Shown: piece after piece, positions 9,041 to 18,803 of the stretch
Numbering within the stretch: the first letter of the stretch is position 1
Layout: each line of letters starts with the position of its first letter
Source of the DNA: Alloalcanivorax marinus
GTDB taxonomy: Bacteria > Pseudomonadota > Gammaproteobacteria > Pseudomonadales > Alcanivoracaceae
Direction: 5' to 3'
DNA: 64,000 bases
NCBI RefSeq assembly: GCF_016906305.1
Contig: NZ_JADDOL010000013.1
Span: 48,135-112,134, forward strand
Position numbers and translations under genes: made by a program
Notes under the pieces: generated by a model
What the model was told of the DNA's origin: nothing
Databases searched by the model: none
The model's input: the letters and a program-made list of their open reading frames with translations, nothing else

Positions 9041-9112
9041 GCGGATCGCGACTGAAGTCGCTCCCGCGGCGCTTACCGAGTCCGTGCAGGAGCGGCTTCA
9101 GCCGCGATCCGC
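9041..9112. repeat. REP-type palindrome, copy 3
   Basis: Arms 9041-9067 and 9086-9112 pair over 27 bases with three mismatches, mostly G-T compatible, around an 18-base loop. They share GATCGCGACTGAAGTCGCTCC with the other copies. It sits in the ~300-base divergent gap between the GST-fold gene (minus) and the thiolase gene (plus). Apart from this palindrome and the ribosome site just before 9271, I see nothing else recognisable in that gap. Confidence 0.88.
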
Positions 9113-9270
9113 GATGCGCTGGCCGTTCCGCTCAGGGCGGCTGAGCGCTCCTGTCATTGCCGCGCCGGCGGGGCTGGGGCACCCTGGCCGTCTGCTTTTC
9201 ATCGACGCCGGTGCCGCCGGGCCCCGCCCGCGCCGCGCCGGTTACTGCCCAAGGCGAGAGGAAAGGTTAC

Positions 9271-10482
<1,212 letters not shown>

Positions 10483-10504
10483 CGGACCCAACGGAGAGAA
10501 CACC

Positions 10505-12664
10505 ATGACTGAATCGACTATCCGCTGGGAACAGGACGCGGACCACATCGTCACCCTGATCCTGGACGATCCCCAGCAATCCGCCAACACCATGAACGAG
10601 CGCTACATGCGCTCCATGGAAGAGACCGTGAGCCGCCTGGAAAAAGAGAAGGACGACATTGCCGGGGTGATCATCACCTCCGCCAAGAGCACCTTCTTCG
10701 CCGGCGGCGACCTGCGCGATCTGGCCAAGGTGACCAAGGAAAACGCCCCGGAATTCGCCAAGGGCGTGGAAGCCGGCAAGGCCCAGCTGCGCCGCCTGGA
10801 AACCCTGGGCAAGCCGGTGGTGGCGGCGCTCAACGGCACCGCTCTGGGCGGTGGCCTGGAAATTGCCCTGGCCTGCCATCACCGGGTGGCGCTGAACAAT
10901 CCGAAGGCCCAGTTCGGCTTTCCCGAAGTGACCCTGGGCCTGCTGCCCGGCGCCGGCGGCGTGGTGCGCACGGTGCGCATGCTGGGCATCCAGAACGCTC
11001 TGATGCAGGTGCTGATGCAGGGCCAGCGGCTGAAGGTGGAAAAAGCCAAATCCGTGGGCCTCATCGACGACATCGCCGACAGCGAAGACGACATGCTGGC
11101 CAAGGCCCGGGCGTGGATCAAAGCCAACCCGAAAGCCAAACAACCCTGGGACGAGAAGGGCTACAAGATCCCCGGCGGCACCCCCAGCACCCCGGCGTTC
11201 GCGCAGAACCTGCCGGCGTTTCCGGCCAACCTGCGCAAGCAGCTCAAGGGCGCCAACTACCCGGCGCCGCGCAACATCATGGCCGCCGCCGTGGAAGGCG
11301 CCCAGGTGGGCTTCGACGACGCCCTGACCATCGAAGGCCGCTACTTCGTGGAACTGGCGCGCGGTCAGGTGGCGAAGAACATGATCAACGCGTTCTTCTT
11401 CAACCTGCAGGCGATCAACGCCGGCGCCAGCCGTCCCAAGGACGTGCCCAAGTACAAGGCGGAAAAGGTGGCGGTGCTGGGCGCCGGCATGATGGGCGCG
11501 GGCATCGCCTACGTCACCGCCCGCTCCGGCGCGCAGGTGGTGCTCAAGGATGTGTCCATCGAGAACGCGGAGAAAGGCAAGGCCTACTCCGAGAAGCTGC
11601 TCGACAAGGAAGTGTCCAAGGGCAAGATGAGCCAGGAGAAGAAAGAAGAAATCCTCGCGCGCATCACCCCGGCCGCCGACGCCAAGGATCTGGAAGGCGT
11701 GGACTTCGTGATCGAGGCGGTGTTCGAGAACACCGAACTCAAGCACAAGGTGTTCCAGGAAATCGAGGACGTGGTCAATCCGGACGCGGTGCTCGGCTCC
11801 AACACCTCCACGCTGCCGATCACCGGCCTGGCCGAAGGCGTGAAGAAGCAGGATAACTTTATCGGCATCCACTTCTTCAGCCCGGTGGACAAGATGCCGC
11901 TGGTGGAAATCATCCGCGGCAAGAACACCAGCGACGAAGTGCTGGCCAAGGTGTTCGACTACACCTTGCAGATCAAGAAGACCCCCATCGTGGTGCACGA
12001 TTCCCGGGGCTTCTTCACCAGCCGTGTGATCGGCACCTTCATCAACGAGGCCATCGCCATGGTCGGTGAAGGGCAGAACGCCAACTCCATCGAACAGGCG
12101 GCCACCCAGGCCGGTTACCCGGTGGGCGCGCTCAAGCTGATCGACGAGATCAACATGAAGTTGTCCCTGAAGATCGCCGGCGAGTACAAGCAGGCCGCCG
12201 AGAAGGCCGGGGGCGAAGCCCAGCGGCACCCGGCCCTGGCGGTGATGGAAAAAATGGTCAACGACCTGGACCGCCCGGGCAAGCTGGACGGCAAGGGCTT
12301 CTACGACTATCCGGAAGGGGGCAAGGCGCACCTGTGGCCGGGTCTGAAAGAGCAATTCCCGGCCCGGGACCCGATCCCGTTCCAGGACATGCAGGAGCGC
12401 ATGATGTTCGCCGAGGCCATCGAAACCGTGAAGTGCTTCGAAGAAGGGGTGATCGATTCGGTGGGCGACACCAACATCGGCTCCATCTTCGGCATCGGCT
12501 TCCCGGCCTGGACCGGCGGCGTGGTGCAGTACATGAACCAGTACGAGGGTGGCCTGCGCGGCTTCGTGGCGCGCGCCCAGGAACTGGCCAGCACCTACGG
12601 CGAGCGCTTCACGCCGCCGAAACTGCTGGTGGAAAAAGCGGAAAAGGGCGAGATGTTCAAATAA
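10505..12664 (+). CDS. Multifunctional enoyl-CoA hydratase / 3-hydroxyacyl-CoA dehydrogenase
   Basis: A 719-residue fatty-acid oxidation alpha subunit. Residues ~1-200 are crotonase-like, with an oxyanion-hole segment [10 protein letters not shown] and [21 protein letters not shown]. From ~320 there is an NAD-binding dehydrogenase with [26 protein letters not shown] strands and the [15 protein letters not shown] motif. The C-terminal dehydrogenase domain follows ([17 protein letters not shown], then [10 protein letters not shown]). It hydrates trans-2-enoyl-CoA and oxidises the L-3-hydroxyacyl-CoA, feeding the thiolase encoded just upstream. A GGAGAG site precedes ATG 10505. Length and domain order agree with FadB/FadJ-type proteins. 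The thiolase-first order and sequence suggest the FadJ-like branch, so no symbol is given. Confidence 0.95.
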   Translation: MTESTIRWEQDADHIVTLILDDPQQSANTMNERYMRSMEETVSRLEKEKDDIAGVIITSAKSTFFAGGDLRDLAKVTKENAPEFAKGVEAGKAQLRRLETLGKPVVAALNGTALGGGLEIALACHHRVALNNPKAQFGFPEVTLGLLPGAGGVVRTVRMLGIQNALMQVLMQGQRLKVEKAKSVGLIDDIADSEDDMLAKARAWIKANPKAKQPWDEKGYKIPGGTPSTPAFAQNLPAFPANLRKQLKGANYPAPRNIMAAAVEGAQVGFDDALTIEGRYFVELARGQVAKNMINAFFFNLQAINAGASRPKDVPKYKAEKVAVLGAGMMGAGIAYVTARSGAQVVLKDVSIENAEKGKAYSEKLLDKEVSKGKMSQEKKEEILARITPAADAKDLEGVDFVIEAVFENTELKHKVFQEIEDVVNPDAVLGSNTSTLPITGLAEGVKKQDNFIGIHFFSPVDKMPLVEIIRGKNTSDEVLAKVFDYTLQIKKTPIVVHDSRGFFTSRVIGTFINEAIAMVGEGQNANSIEQAATQAGYPVGALKLIDEINMKLSLKIAGEYKQAAEKAGGEAQRHPALAVMEKMVNDLDRPGKLDGKGFYDYPEGGKAHLWPGLKEQFPARDPIPFQDMQERMMFAEAIETVKCFEEGVIDSVGDTNIGSIFGIGFPAWTGGVVQYMNQYEGGLRGFVARAQELASTYGERFTPPKLLVEKAEKGEMFK

Positions 12665-12692
12665 CAACAAAGCCGCTTTCCGCGACCCCGGA

Positions 12693-12718
12693 GCCCCGCC
12701 GCAAGGCGGGGCTTTTTT
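12693..12718 (+). terminator. Rho-independent terminator of the thiolase operon
   Basis: Perfect 8-bp stem GCCCCGCC / GGCGGGGC with a GCAA tetraloop, directly followed by six T residues (12713-12718). It starts 28 bases after the stop codon of the multifunctional enzyme gene. This is the most canonical terminator in the window. Confidence 0.93.
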
Positions 12719-12737
12719 GTTGTTCATCTGAAGCTGC

Positions 12738-12760
12738 CGTCGCGCCCTGAGTCGCGCCCC
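12738..12760 (+). repeat. 23-base dispersed repeat, copy A
   Basis: These 23 bases are identical, in inverted orientation, to 63668-63690. Inside the unit a 9-mer (GTCGCGCCC) occurs twice, separated by TGA. It lies just past the terminator of the thiolase operon, between convergent genes. The matching copy also lies just past a gene (murB). Confidence 0.75.
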
Positions 12761-12808
12761 GGCTGGAGCGAAACTTTCCCGCTAATACGCGATAAATCTT
12801 TTTTATGC

Positions 12809-14083
12809 TCAGGCGATACCGGCCAGGTATTGCTCGCGCAACGGCAGCCGCGCCGCTTCGATACGGTTGACCAGGTATTCGGCGTCCTCGGCGATGGCAT
12901 AGATACGCCCGGAGCCCCAGGTGTGCAGCCAGGGCAGGCCCAGGAAATAGAGACCCGGGCTGGCGGTGACGCCGCGCCGGTGTTTGGGGTAGCCAGTGGC
13001 GTCGAAGGCCGGGGCGTCGATCCAGGAAAAGTCCGGTGCATAGCCGATGCACCAGATCACGGCGGCGATGCCTTCCGCTTCCAGGTCCAGTTCCCTGTCC
13101 AGGTCCCGGGGCGGTTCCCACACCGGTTCATAGGGCGGCTCGGTGGGCGCGTCGATGCCCTCGCGGGCGATGTAGTCGTCGATGCTGTTCTTGATGCGCG
13201 CGTTGGTGGCATCGGCCTGGTCCAGGTTTTTGCCCAGGTCATCGCCGAAGCGGGCCTGGCCGGCTTCCACGGTTTCAAGCCGGCCGTGCAGGCGCATGCC
13301 CTCCAGGGCGAAACGGCGCAGGTCGATGTCGCGGCCACCGTCGCGGCCGGTGACGTAGTGGTTGGCCTTGGCGCGCACCTGTTCCTCGGTGAGGTGATCC
13401 TGGACCGGAATCCGGTAATGGCCCATGTCGTCGAGCCAGTCCACCACATCGCGGCCCCGGTAAAAGCGTGAAACCCGGGGCGCCGGGCCCACCGCCAGAT
13501 GCACCCGGCGGCCGGCCAGGTGCAGGTCCTCGGCGATCTGGCAGCCGGACTGGCCGGTGCCGACCACCAGCACCGCGCCCTCCGGCAGCGCCTCGGGGTT
13601 ACGATAGGCGGAGGCGTCCACCTGTTTGATGCGCGCCGGCAGCCGGCGCGCGTAACCCGGTACCTTGGGCCGGTGATAGCTGCTCACCGCCATCACCACC
13701 TGGTCGGCGGTGAGCGGGCCCCGGTCGGTGTCCAGACGGTAGCCGCCCACCGGCAGGGCGCGTACCGCCCGAACGGTAATGCCCTCGATCAGGGGCGGAT
13801 CGAAGGCGGCGCGGAACCGTTCCATCCAGGCGACGATGTCCTCCTTGACCATGAAGCCGTGGGGATCGTCGCCGTCGTAGGGGTGGTCCGGCAGCCGGCA
13901 TTGCCAGTTCGGCGTGACCAGGCAGAAGCTGTCCCAGCGTTGCTCCTTCCAGGCGTGAAAAGCCTGCTCCTTCTCCAGCACCAGATGGTCGATGTCCCTT
14001 TGCCGGAGCAGATAGCTGGTGGACAGGCCGGCCTGGCCGCCGCCCACCACGATCACCGGGTAATGGCGTTTGGCGAAGGTCAT
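12809..14083 (-). CDS. nitH: Flavin-dependent oxidoreductase of the Nit1C cluster (MSMEG_0569 type)
   Basis: A 424-residue flavoprotein resembling class B flavin monooxygenases. It has a FAD fold VIVVGGGQAGLSTSYLLR at the N terminus, the LEKEQAFHAWKEQRWDSFCLVTPNW region that follows in this family, and a second nucleotide fold (VLVVGTGQSGCQIAEDLHLAGR) near residues 172-193. The late VIWCIGYAPDFSWID strand is also conserved. It is the last gene of the seven-gene operon, and its ATG overlaps the nitG stop (ATGA at 14083-14080). In cyanide-assimilating Pseudomonas the corresponding gene is part of the Nit1C cluster, but its substrate is unsettled. Membership is inferred from the unmistakable neighbours. 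Confidence 0.92.
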   Translation of the reverse strand: MTFAKRHYPVIVVGGGQAGLSTSYLLRQRDIDHLVLEKEQAFHAWKEQRWDSFCLVTPNWQCRLPDHPYDGDDPHGFMVKEDIVAWMERFRAAFDPPLIEGITVRAVRALPVGGYRLDTDRGPLTADQVVMAVSSYHRPKVPGYARRLPARIKQVDASAYRNPEALPEGAVLVVGTGQSGCQIAEDLHLAGRRVHLAVGPAPRVSRFYRGRDVVDWLDDMGHYRIPVQDHLTEEQVRAKANHYVTGRDGGRDIDLRRFALEGMRLHGRLETVEAGQARFGDDLGKNLDQADATNARIKNSIDDYIAREGIDAPTEPPYEPVWEPPRDLDRELDLEAEGIAAVIWCIGYAPDFSWIDAPAFDATGYPKHRRGVTASPGLYFLGLPWLHTWGSGRIYAIAEDAEYLVNRIEAARLPLREQYLAGIA

Positions 14084-14391
14084 GGGGTTTCCTCCTCGGT
14101 GGTGACGGCACCCACCCGGGTGACGGTGACGCGGGCATCCGCTTGTCCGGCGAATTGCCGGCCGCGGGTTTCCAGGGCCAGCAGCTGGCTGTCGGCGCTG
14201 GTGCAGCGGAAGCCGTACTTTTGCTCCACGCGATCGCCGGCCAGGGTCAGGGCGTCCCGGCTCAGGGCCAGGAATTCCGCCAGCGGATAACTCTCGCCGG
14301 CGCGCAGAAAATCGTGGATCACGGTGGACGGGGAGTAGCAGCGCTGTTCGCTGTGGTCCGGCCAGCGCACGTTGAAGTGCACTTCAGGCAT
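14080..14391 (-). CDS. nitG: Nit1C small conserved protein (MSMEG_0570 family)
   Basis: A 103-residue protein found essentially only in this gene neighbourhood. It starts MPEVHFNVRWPDHSEQRCYSPS and contains HDFLRAGESYPLAEF, wording typical of the MSMEG_0570 'nitrogen starvation response' family. There is no signal peptide or membrane segment. The start overlaps the nitF end by eight bases and the stop overlaps the nitH start by four, so it is translationally locked between them. Function is unknown. Its size and conserved acidic and aromatic residues could suit a partner or sulfur/metal-independent chaperone, but nothing in the sequence decides this. Confidence 0.9.
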   Translation of the reverse strand: MPEVHFNVRWPDHSEQRCYSPSTVIHDFLRAGESYPLAEFLALSRDALTLAGDRVEQKYGFRCTSADSQLLALETRGRQFAGQADARVTVTRVGAVTTEEETP

Positions 14392-15379
14392 GGTGACCTC
14401 CTTGACGGGAAAGGGGAGAACGAGGGACGAAGGGGCGGCCCAGGTACGGGGTTTGCTGATGGTTCCAGAACGGGTGACGCTGATTGCCCAGGCTCAGGGT
14501 CAGTTGGTCGCCGTCGGTGACCCGGCCGACCTCGGCCACGGCCAGGTCCCGGGCCTGAAAGCGCCGGCTTACCTCGGCCACCCGGTCCGGCGCCACCGCC
14601 AGCACGAAGCCATAGCTGGGGAAGGTGCGCAGCCAGCGCTCCAGGGGGGCGTGTGGCGGGCGGGGCAGCGCGTCCAGGCTCAGTTCCGCGCCCACCCCGG
14701 AGGCTTCCAGCAGCATCAGGGCGGTGCCCACCGGCCCGGCCATGGAGATGTCCTTGCCGGCCCGGCAAAGGCCGTCCTCCGCCAGCCCCGGCAGGATCGC
14801 CAGGTCGCCGCGCAGGCGCGCTCCGGGAGCGTCGCTGCTGGCGTCCCAGTTGTCGCCCACGGCCCGGTAGCGACCGCGCAGATCGCAGGCCACCAGCAGG
14901 GTGTCCCCGGGGCGGGCGTCGAAGCTGGTCAGCAGGGCCTGGGCGCGGCCCAGAATCGCCACCGACAGTTGCGGCCGGTCGCAGTGGGCGTTGCTGTGTC
15001 CGCCCACCAGTGGCACGCCGTATTTGCCCGCCGCCTCGCGCAGCCCGGCCAGGATCGCCGCGCTCTGATCGTCGCCCTGGCTCCACAGCGCGTCGGTGAC
15101 CGCCAGAGCACGGCCGCCCATGGCGGCGATGTCGCTGACGTTCACCATCACGCCGCAGTAGCCGGCGAAGAACGGCTCGGCGGCCACGAACTCGTTGACG
15201 AAGCCTTCCATGGCCATCAGCAGAAAGCCGTCGCCGTCGGCCAGGGCGGCGGCGTCGTCGCCCAGGGGCAGGTGGCCGCTGTCGAGGCCGGCCAGACCCG
15301 CCATCACCGGGCGGATGTCGGCCTTGTGGGCGAACGCCGGGGCGGCGCGCAGAGTGGTGATCAGCGTCTCCAGATCCAC
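14384..15379 (-). CDS. nitF: AIR synthase-like protein of the Nit1C cluster (sll0787 type)
   Basis: A 331-residue member of the PurM/SelD/ThiL fold. The N-terminal half carries LPLGDDAAAL (the metal/nucleotide-binding GDDAA motif), NVSDIAAMGGRALAVTDALW and VPLVGGHSNAHC. The C-terminal half has DTLLVACDLRGRY and AGKDISMAGPVGTALMLLE. These enzymes usually use ATP to activate an amide or acyl oxygen; the substrate in this cluster is unknown. It is a distant paralogue of the true purM at the left edge of the window. It starts ten bases after nitE ends and overlaps nitG by eight bases. Confidence 0.92.
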   Translation of the reverse strand: MDLETLITTLRAAPAFAHKADIRPVMAGLAGLDSGHLPLGDDAAALADGDGFLLMAMEGFVNEFVAAEPFFAGYCGVMVNVSDIAAMGGRALAVTDALWSQGDDQSAAILAGLREAAGKYGVPLVGGHSNAHCDRPQLSVAILGRAQALLTSFDARPGDTLLVACDLRGRYRAVGDNWDASSDAPGARLRGDLAILPGLAEDGLCRAGKDISMAGPVGTALMLLEASGVGAELSLDALPRPPHAPLERWLRTFPSYGFVLAVAPDRVAEVSRRFQARDLAVAEVGRVTDGDQLTLSLGNQRHPFWNHQQTPYLGRPFVPRSPLSRQGGHHA

Positions 15380-15388
15380 GGGGCCTCC

Positions 15389-15931
15389 CTAGGACGCGCG
15401 CCGGCCGGTGGCCAGCAGCGGCAGGCGCCCCTCCGGCAGCGGCGGGTAGTGGGACAGGCGGGCGCGCATCAATACATGATCAAGACCGTGCAGCGTCAGG
15501 GCGCGCAGACTGTCCCAATGGAGGGCGCGGAACAGCGGTTCGTTGACGGCCTGCACCTGGGCGAAGAACGCCTGGCAGCCGCGCGCCCGGGCGCTGCCCA
15601 CCGCCAGGCGGATCAGGGCGCTGCCCAGGTGGGCGTCGCGCCGGTAGCCGCGTGCCACCGCCAGCCGCGAGCCGTACCAGATGCCCGGGCGGTCGCTGTG
15701 GATGCGCACCGTGCCCACCACTTCGTCCGGGCCGCCGGCCACGTAGGCCACCGCCACGATGGTCAGGGCGCGGCGGTCCAGGGCATCGCCGTCGTCGCCG
15801 TCGAACAGACCCTGTTCAGCGCAGAACACCCGGCGGCGGAGCTCACGGGCGGCCTGGTATTCCCAGGCCTCGGAGGTCAGCTTCACCGCGTACTCGCGGC
15901 TGCGGAACGGCGTCACCGGCTCCAGGATCAT
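15389..15931 (-). CDS. nitE: GNAT-like N-acetyltransferase of the Nit1C cluster (MSMEG_0567/sll0786 type)
   Basis: A 180-residue protein with a GNAT fold. The ATG at 15931 overlaps the stop of the radical SAM gene (ATGA). Recognisable parts are FCAEQGLFDGDD (residues 36-47, a family hallmark near the N terminus), VVGTVRIH, the acetyl-CoA loop region RLAVARGYRRDAHLGSALI, and a C-terminal strand FFAQVQAVNEPLFRALHW. A longer open frame upstream (to 16489) lies inside the radical SAM gene and is not part of this protein. Acceptor unknown. Confidence 0.92.
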   Translation of the reverse strand: MILEPVTPFRSREYAVKLTSEAWEYQAARELRRRVFCAEQGLFDGDDGDALDRRALTIVAVAYVAGGPDEVVGTVRIHSDRPGIWYGSRLAVARGYRRDAHLGSALIRLAVGSARARGCQAFFAQVQAVNEPLFRALHWDSLRALTLHGLDHVLMRARLSHYPPLPEGRLPLLATGRRAS

Positions 15932-17058
15932 GAGGCATGCTCCAGGGGATCGATCTCGCGGGCATCGTCCTCGAACGCGGACAGCGCCGAGCAGGCGCCG
16001 CACCGGCCGCAGCCGGCCTTGATGTCCGCCGAGCGCAGACCGCCGCCGCGCAGCAGCGCGCTTAGCGGCTCCAGGATACGGCGCATGTGCGCCGCCGAGG
16101 GCGAGGGGTGATGTTCCAGCGGGGTGCCGGAAATCGGCACGAACGGCACCACGAACGGGTACACGCCCAGTGCCACCAGTTGCCGGCACAGGGCCAGGGT
16201 GTCTTCCACCGTATCGCCCAGGCCGGCCAGCAGATAGGTGCTCACCTGGCCGCGCCCGAACACGTCCACGGCGTCGGCGAACGCTTCCAGATACTGGTCC
16301 ACGCTGATCGACGCCTTGCTGGGCATGATCGTTTCGCGCAGGGCCGGGGTGGCGATTTCCAGGTGCATGCCCAGGCTCTCGATGCCGCTGTCGTGCAGCC
16401 GCCGGAACCAGACGCGGTCGTCCGGGGGCTCGCACTGGCCCTGGATCGGCAGGTCCACGGCGGCGCGCACGGCGCTGGCGCTGTCGCACAGCACCCGGGC
16501 ACCGCGATCCTGCAGATTGGGGGTGCCGGTGGTCATCACCATGTGTTTGACGCCGTCCAGCGCCACCGCCGCCTTCGCCACCTCGGCCAGCTGCGCCGGC
16601 GTTTTGTGGGCAATGGTGCGGCCCTCGTCCAGGGACTGGCCGATGGCGCAGAACTGGCAGGACACCTTGCGATTGTTGTAGCGGATGCAGGTCTGCAGAA
16701 CGGTGGTGGCGAGCACGTCCCGGCCGTGCAGGGTGGCGATGTGGGAGTAGGGCACGCCGTCGGCGGTGCTCAGATCGTAGAAGCGTGGCCGGTCGGTGAA
16801 CGCCATGCGCGCGATCTCCTCGCCACCCCGGGTGACCCGGCTGCCGTCCAGTTCATAGGGGGAATCGCCGGCGCCGGCGGTGTGCACCGGGATCATCACC
16901 ACCTTGCCGCCGATCTCCACCGCCTTGTGGTCGGAGGGGCCGGCGCCGCCACGGCGGCTGGGGGCGCCGGCGGCCGGGTCGCTCAGCCGCACGCCCCGGG
17001 TCTGCAGCTCATTGATGAGCCGCTGATTGAAGCGGGTACTCTTGCTGCTCATGCTCAT
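15928..17058 (-). CDS. nitD: Radical SAM protein of the Nit1C cluster (MSMEG_0568 type)
   Basis: A 376-residue radical SAM enzyme. The cluster-binding cysteines are Cys124, Cys134 and Cys137 in TCIRYNNRKVSCQFCAIG, a CX9CX2C spacing instead of the usual CX3CX2C. A second cysteine group, Cys350-Cys353-Cys356 (CGRCGAC), sits near the C terminus and may bind an auxiliary cluster. Between them are MVMTTGTPNL, LPIQGQCEPP and STYLLAGLGD, typical of the partial TIM barrel. The ATG at 17058 follows GGGAG and lies 50 bases inside the nitrilase gene, so the overlap is long. The reaction is unknown. Its strict co-occurrence with the nitrilase suggests a shared pathway on nitrile, cyanide or a derived amide. 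Confidence 0.93.
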   Translation of the reverse strand: MSMSSKSTRFNQRLINELQTRGVRLSDPAAGAPSRRGGAGPSDHKAVEIGGKVVMIPVHTAGAGDSPYELDGSRVTRGGEEIARMAFTDRPRFYDLSTADGVPYSHIATLHGRDVLATTVLQTCIRYNNRKVSCQFCAIGQSLDEGRTIAHKTPAQLAEVAKAAVALDGVKHMVMTTGTPNLQDRGARVLCDSASAVRAAVDLPIQGQCEPPDDRVWFRRLHDSGIESLGMHLEIATPALRETIMPSKASISVDQYLEAFADAVDVFGRGQVSTYLLAGLGDTVEDTLALCRQLVALGVYPFVVPFVPISGTPLEHHPSPSAAHMRRILEPLSALLRGGGLRSADIKAGCGRCGACSALSAFEDDAREIDPLEHAS

Positions 17059-18043
17059 CGCTCCCGATGGGGGCCCCGGCGGTGTCTCCGCCCTCGGGGC
17101 CGTGAATAGGGTGCAGGTCGTGAACGGTGGCCGCCGGGCGGCGGTCGATCAGCAGACTCAGCAATTCCGGGCGCGCGTAATGCCCCACGGAATCCATCAT
17201 CCGCTTGCGTTTGAGGATCAGCGCCATGTCCAGGTCCGCCACGCACAGCCCTTCGCCCTTGGTGACCGGCTCGCCCAGCACCTTGCCTTCCGGCGACACG
17301 ATCATCGTCATGCAGCCGCCGCGCAGCGCCTTTTGCTGCGCCGGGTCGTCGGTGATGGCCTGGATCTGGTGCTCCTCCAGCCAGCCGGTGGCGTTGACCA
17401 CGAAGCAGCCGGACTCGGCGGCGTGATGGCGCATGGCCGCCTCGATCTGGTCGGCGAACACCTGGCCGACCATGGAGCCGGGAAACTGGGCGCAATGAAT
17501 TTCCTCGTGCTGGGTCATCAGCGCGTAGCGGGCCAGCGGGTTGTAGTGCTCCCAGCAGGCCAGGGCGCCGATCCGGCCCACGGCGCTGTCCACCACTTGC
17601 AGGCCACTGGCGTCGCCCTGGCCCCAGATCATGCGCTCATGGTAGGTGGGCGTGATCTTGCGGCGCTTGAGCAACAGCCGGCCGTCACCGTCCAGGACCA
17701 CCTGGGTGTTGTAGAGCGTGCCCCGGTCCCGTTCGTTGACGCCGAGCACCACCACCATGCCGTGGCGGCGAGCGCGCTCGGCGACCCGGTCGATCTCCGG
17801 GCCCGGCAACGTCACCGCCCGCTGGTACAGGGCGAGGTGGTCGGGGCCGGAGAACGCCGGGGCGCGCACGAACGAGAAGTAGGGGTAGTAGGGCACCAGG
17901 GTTTCCGGGAAAACCAGCAGTTGCACGCCGCGCTCGGCGGCGTCGTCGATCCAGGCACACACCTTGTTCAGGGTGCCGCCGGCGCTGTCCAGGTCCGGCG
18001 CGATCTGCGCCGCCGCCGCCCGTACCGTCCTTGCCTCGTTCAT
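17009..18043 (-). CDS. nitC: Nitrilase of the Nit1C cluster (Nit6803 family)
   Basis: A 344-residue nitrilase-superfamily enzyme hydrolysing nitriles to acid and ammonia. The catalytic triad is visible: Glu47 in [14 protein letters not shown], Lys129 in [19 protein letters not shown] and Cys163 in [16 protein letters not shown]. The [10 protein letters not shown] and WGQGD wording is that of bacterial nitrilase subfamily 1C, as in Synechocystis Nit6803, which has been characterised as a dinitrilase. In P. fluorescens NCIMB 11764 the orthologous cluster is required for growth on cyanide as nitrogen source. ATG at 18043 follows GGAGGGC. The 3' end overlaps nitD by 50 bases. An upstream in-frame start at 18151 lies within nitB and is rejected. 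Confidence 0.95.
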   Translation of the reverse strand: MNEARTVRAAAAQIAPDLDSAGGTLNKVCAWIDDAAERGVQLLVFPETLVPYYPYFSFVRAPAFSGPDHLALYQRAVTLPGPEIDRVAERARRHGMVVVLGVNERDRGTLYNTQVVLDGDGRLLLKRRKITPTYHERMIWGQGDASGLQVVDSAVGRIGALACWEHYNPLARYALMTQHEEIHCAQFPGSMVGQVFADQIEAAMRHHAAESGCFVVNATGWLEEHQIQAITDDPAQQKALRGGCMTMIVSPEGKVLGEPVTKGEGLCVADLDMALILKRKRMMDSVGHYARPELLSLLIDRRPAATVHDLHPIHGPEGGDTAGAPIGSDEHEQQEYPLQSAAHQ

Positions 18044-18053
18044 GGCGCCCTCC

Positions 18054-18536
18054 TTACAGGGTCCAGGTGTCGAGGATGAAGGCGTTGTCCCGGCGATGGA
18101 GCAGCACCAGGTCCAGCACGTCCAGCGGATTGATTGGTGTAATTCCCTCAATCAATGACGGCTCGCCGTGGCCGTAAAGCGCCTGCAGCGCGAACCGGCA
18201 GGCAAACACCTTGCCGCCTTCACCCATGAACTTGGTGAGCTGGTTGTTCATCGCCAAATGGCCCGGGAAGGCCTCGTCGCCCAGGGTCGGGAAACCCCGC
18301 TGCAGGCCCAGGGTGACCCCGGGACCATACAGCAGCACCGAGGTATCGAACCCTTTGCGCAGCAGGCGCGTGGCCTGCAACAGGTTGACCAGGCCGATGG
18401 AGCCTTCGAATGCCACGGTATGGAAGGTCACCAGGGCCCTCTCGCCGGGTTCCGCCTTGACGTCCTCGAACACCTTCTCTTCGTAGTCGACGAAGAAGTC
18501 ACCTTTCTGGTGCGCTGCTTTTTCTACGGTGGGCAT
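18054..18536 (-). CDS. nitB: Nit1C first-gene protein (MSMEG_0572/sll0783 family)
   Basis: A 160-residue cytosolic protein. After a short acidic N terminus it has [39 protein letters not shown] and [17 protein letters not shown], an alternating strand/helix pattern reminiscent of DsrE-like folds (my inference). The Synechocystis orthologue Sll0783 is strongly induced by nitrogen starvation and is needed for normal polyhydroxybutyrate accumulation. ATG at 18536 follows GGGAGGCGG. An upstream start at 18599 would extend into the operator region. It is the first gene of the operon, ten bases upstream of nitC, and divergent from the MocR-type regulator. Confidence 0.92.
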   Translation of the reverse strand: MPTVEKAAHQKGDFFVDYEEKVFEDVKAEPGERALVTFHTVAFEGSIGLVNLLQATRLLRKGFDTSVLLYGPGVTLGLQRGFPTLGDEAFPGHLAMNNQLTKFMGEGGKVFACRFALQALYGHGEPSLIEGITPINPLDVLDLVLLHRRDNAFILDTWTL

Positions 18537-18595
18537 AGCCGCCTCCCTCTGCGTATGTCGTTGTGTCGCCCGGGGTCGGGCACTGGCAACCAACT

Positions 18596-18709
18596 GCAAT
18601 CAAGATGCCAATCAACTCGCAAATTGATTGATTGGTTGTGGCCTCTGTGGCCCAATGGGCGGCGTTTGGCCGGGGTGCGTCGGCGGCGGGGGAAGCGGCG
18701 ACCAATCAA
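18596..18709. promoter_or_regulatory. Putative operator region with repeated CCAATCAA boxes
   Basis: In the 267-base divergent gap between nitB and the MocR-type regulator, the octamer CCAATCAA occurs at 18608-18615 and 18702-18709. Its complement TTGATTGG is at 18628-18635, and a one-mismatch copy (GCAATCAA) at 18596-18603. The copies at 18608 and 18628 form an inverted pair with a 12-base spacer. In a ~70 percent GC genome this AT-rich repetition is unlikely by chance, and the position suits a GntR/MocR dimer controlling both promoters. Binding is inferred, not shown. Confidence 0.7.
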
Positions 18710-18803
18710 AGCGAGCCCGGCCGGCGCCGGTGGCCGGGGCGGGTGAACAACCCTGGTGCAGAAAATGACCATCGATAGTGCGAAAAAGACGGAGAGGGCG
18801 ACC

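Noticed and set aside
14372..16111. 579-residue plus-strand frame across nitE-nitF
   Set aside because: Antisense shadow of the Nit1C genes, which have clear family motifs and overlapping start/stop signals on the minus strand.
18130..18155. Further TTGATTGG / TCAATCAA boxes near the nitB 3' end
   Set aside because: They lie inside coding sequence for conserved residues (GITPINP region), so I treat them as chance and not as part of the operator set.
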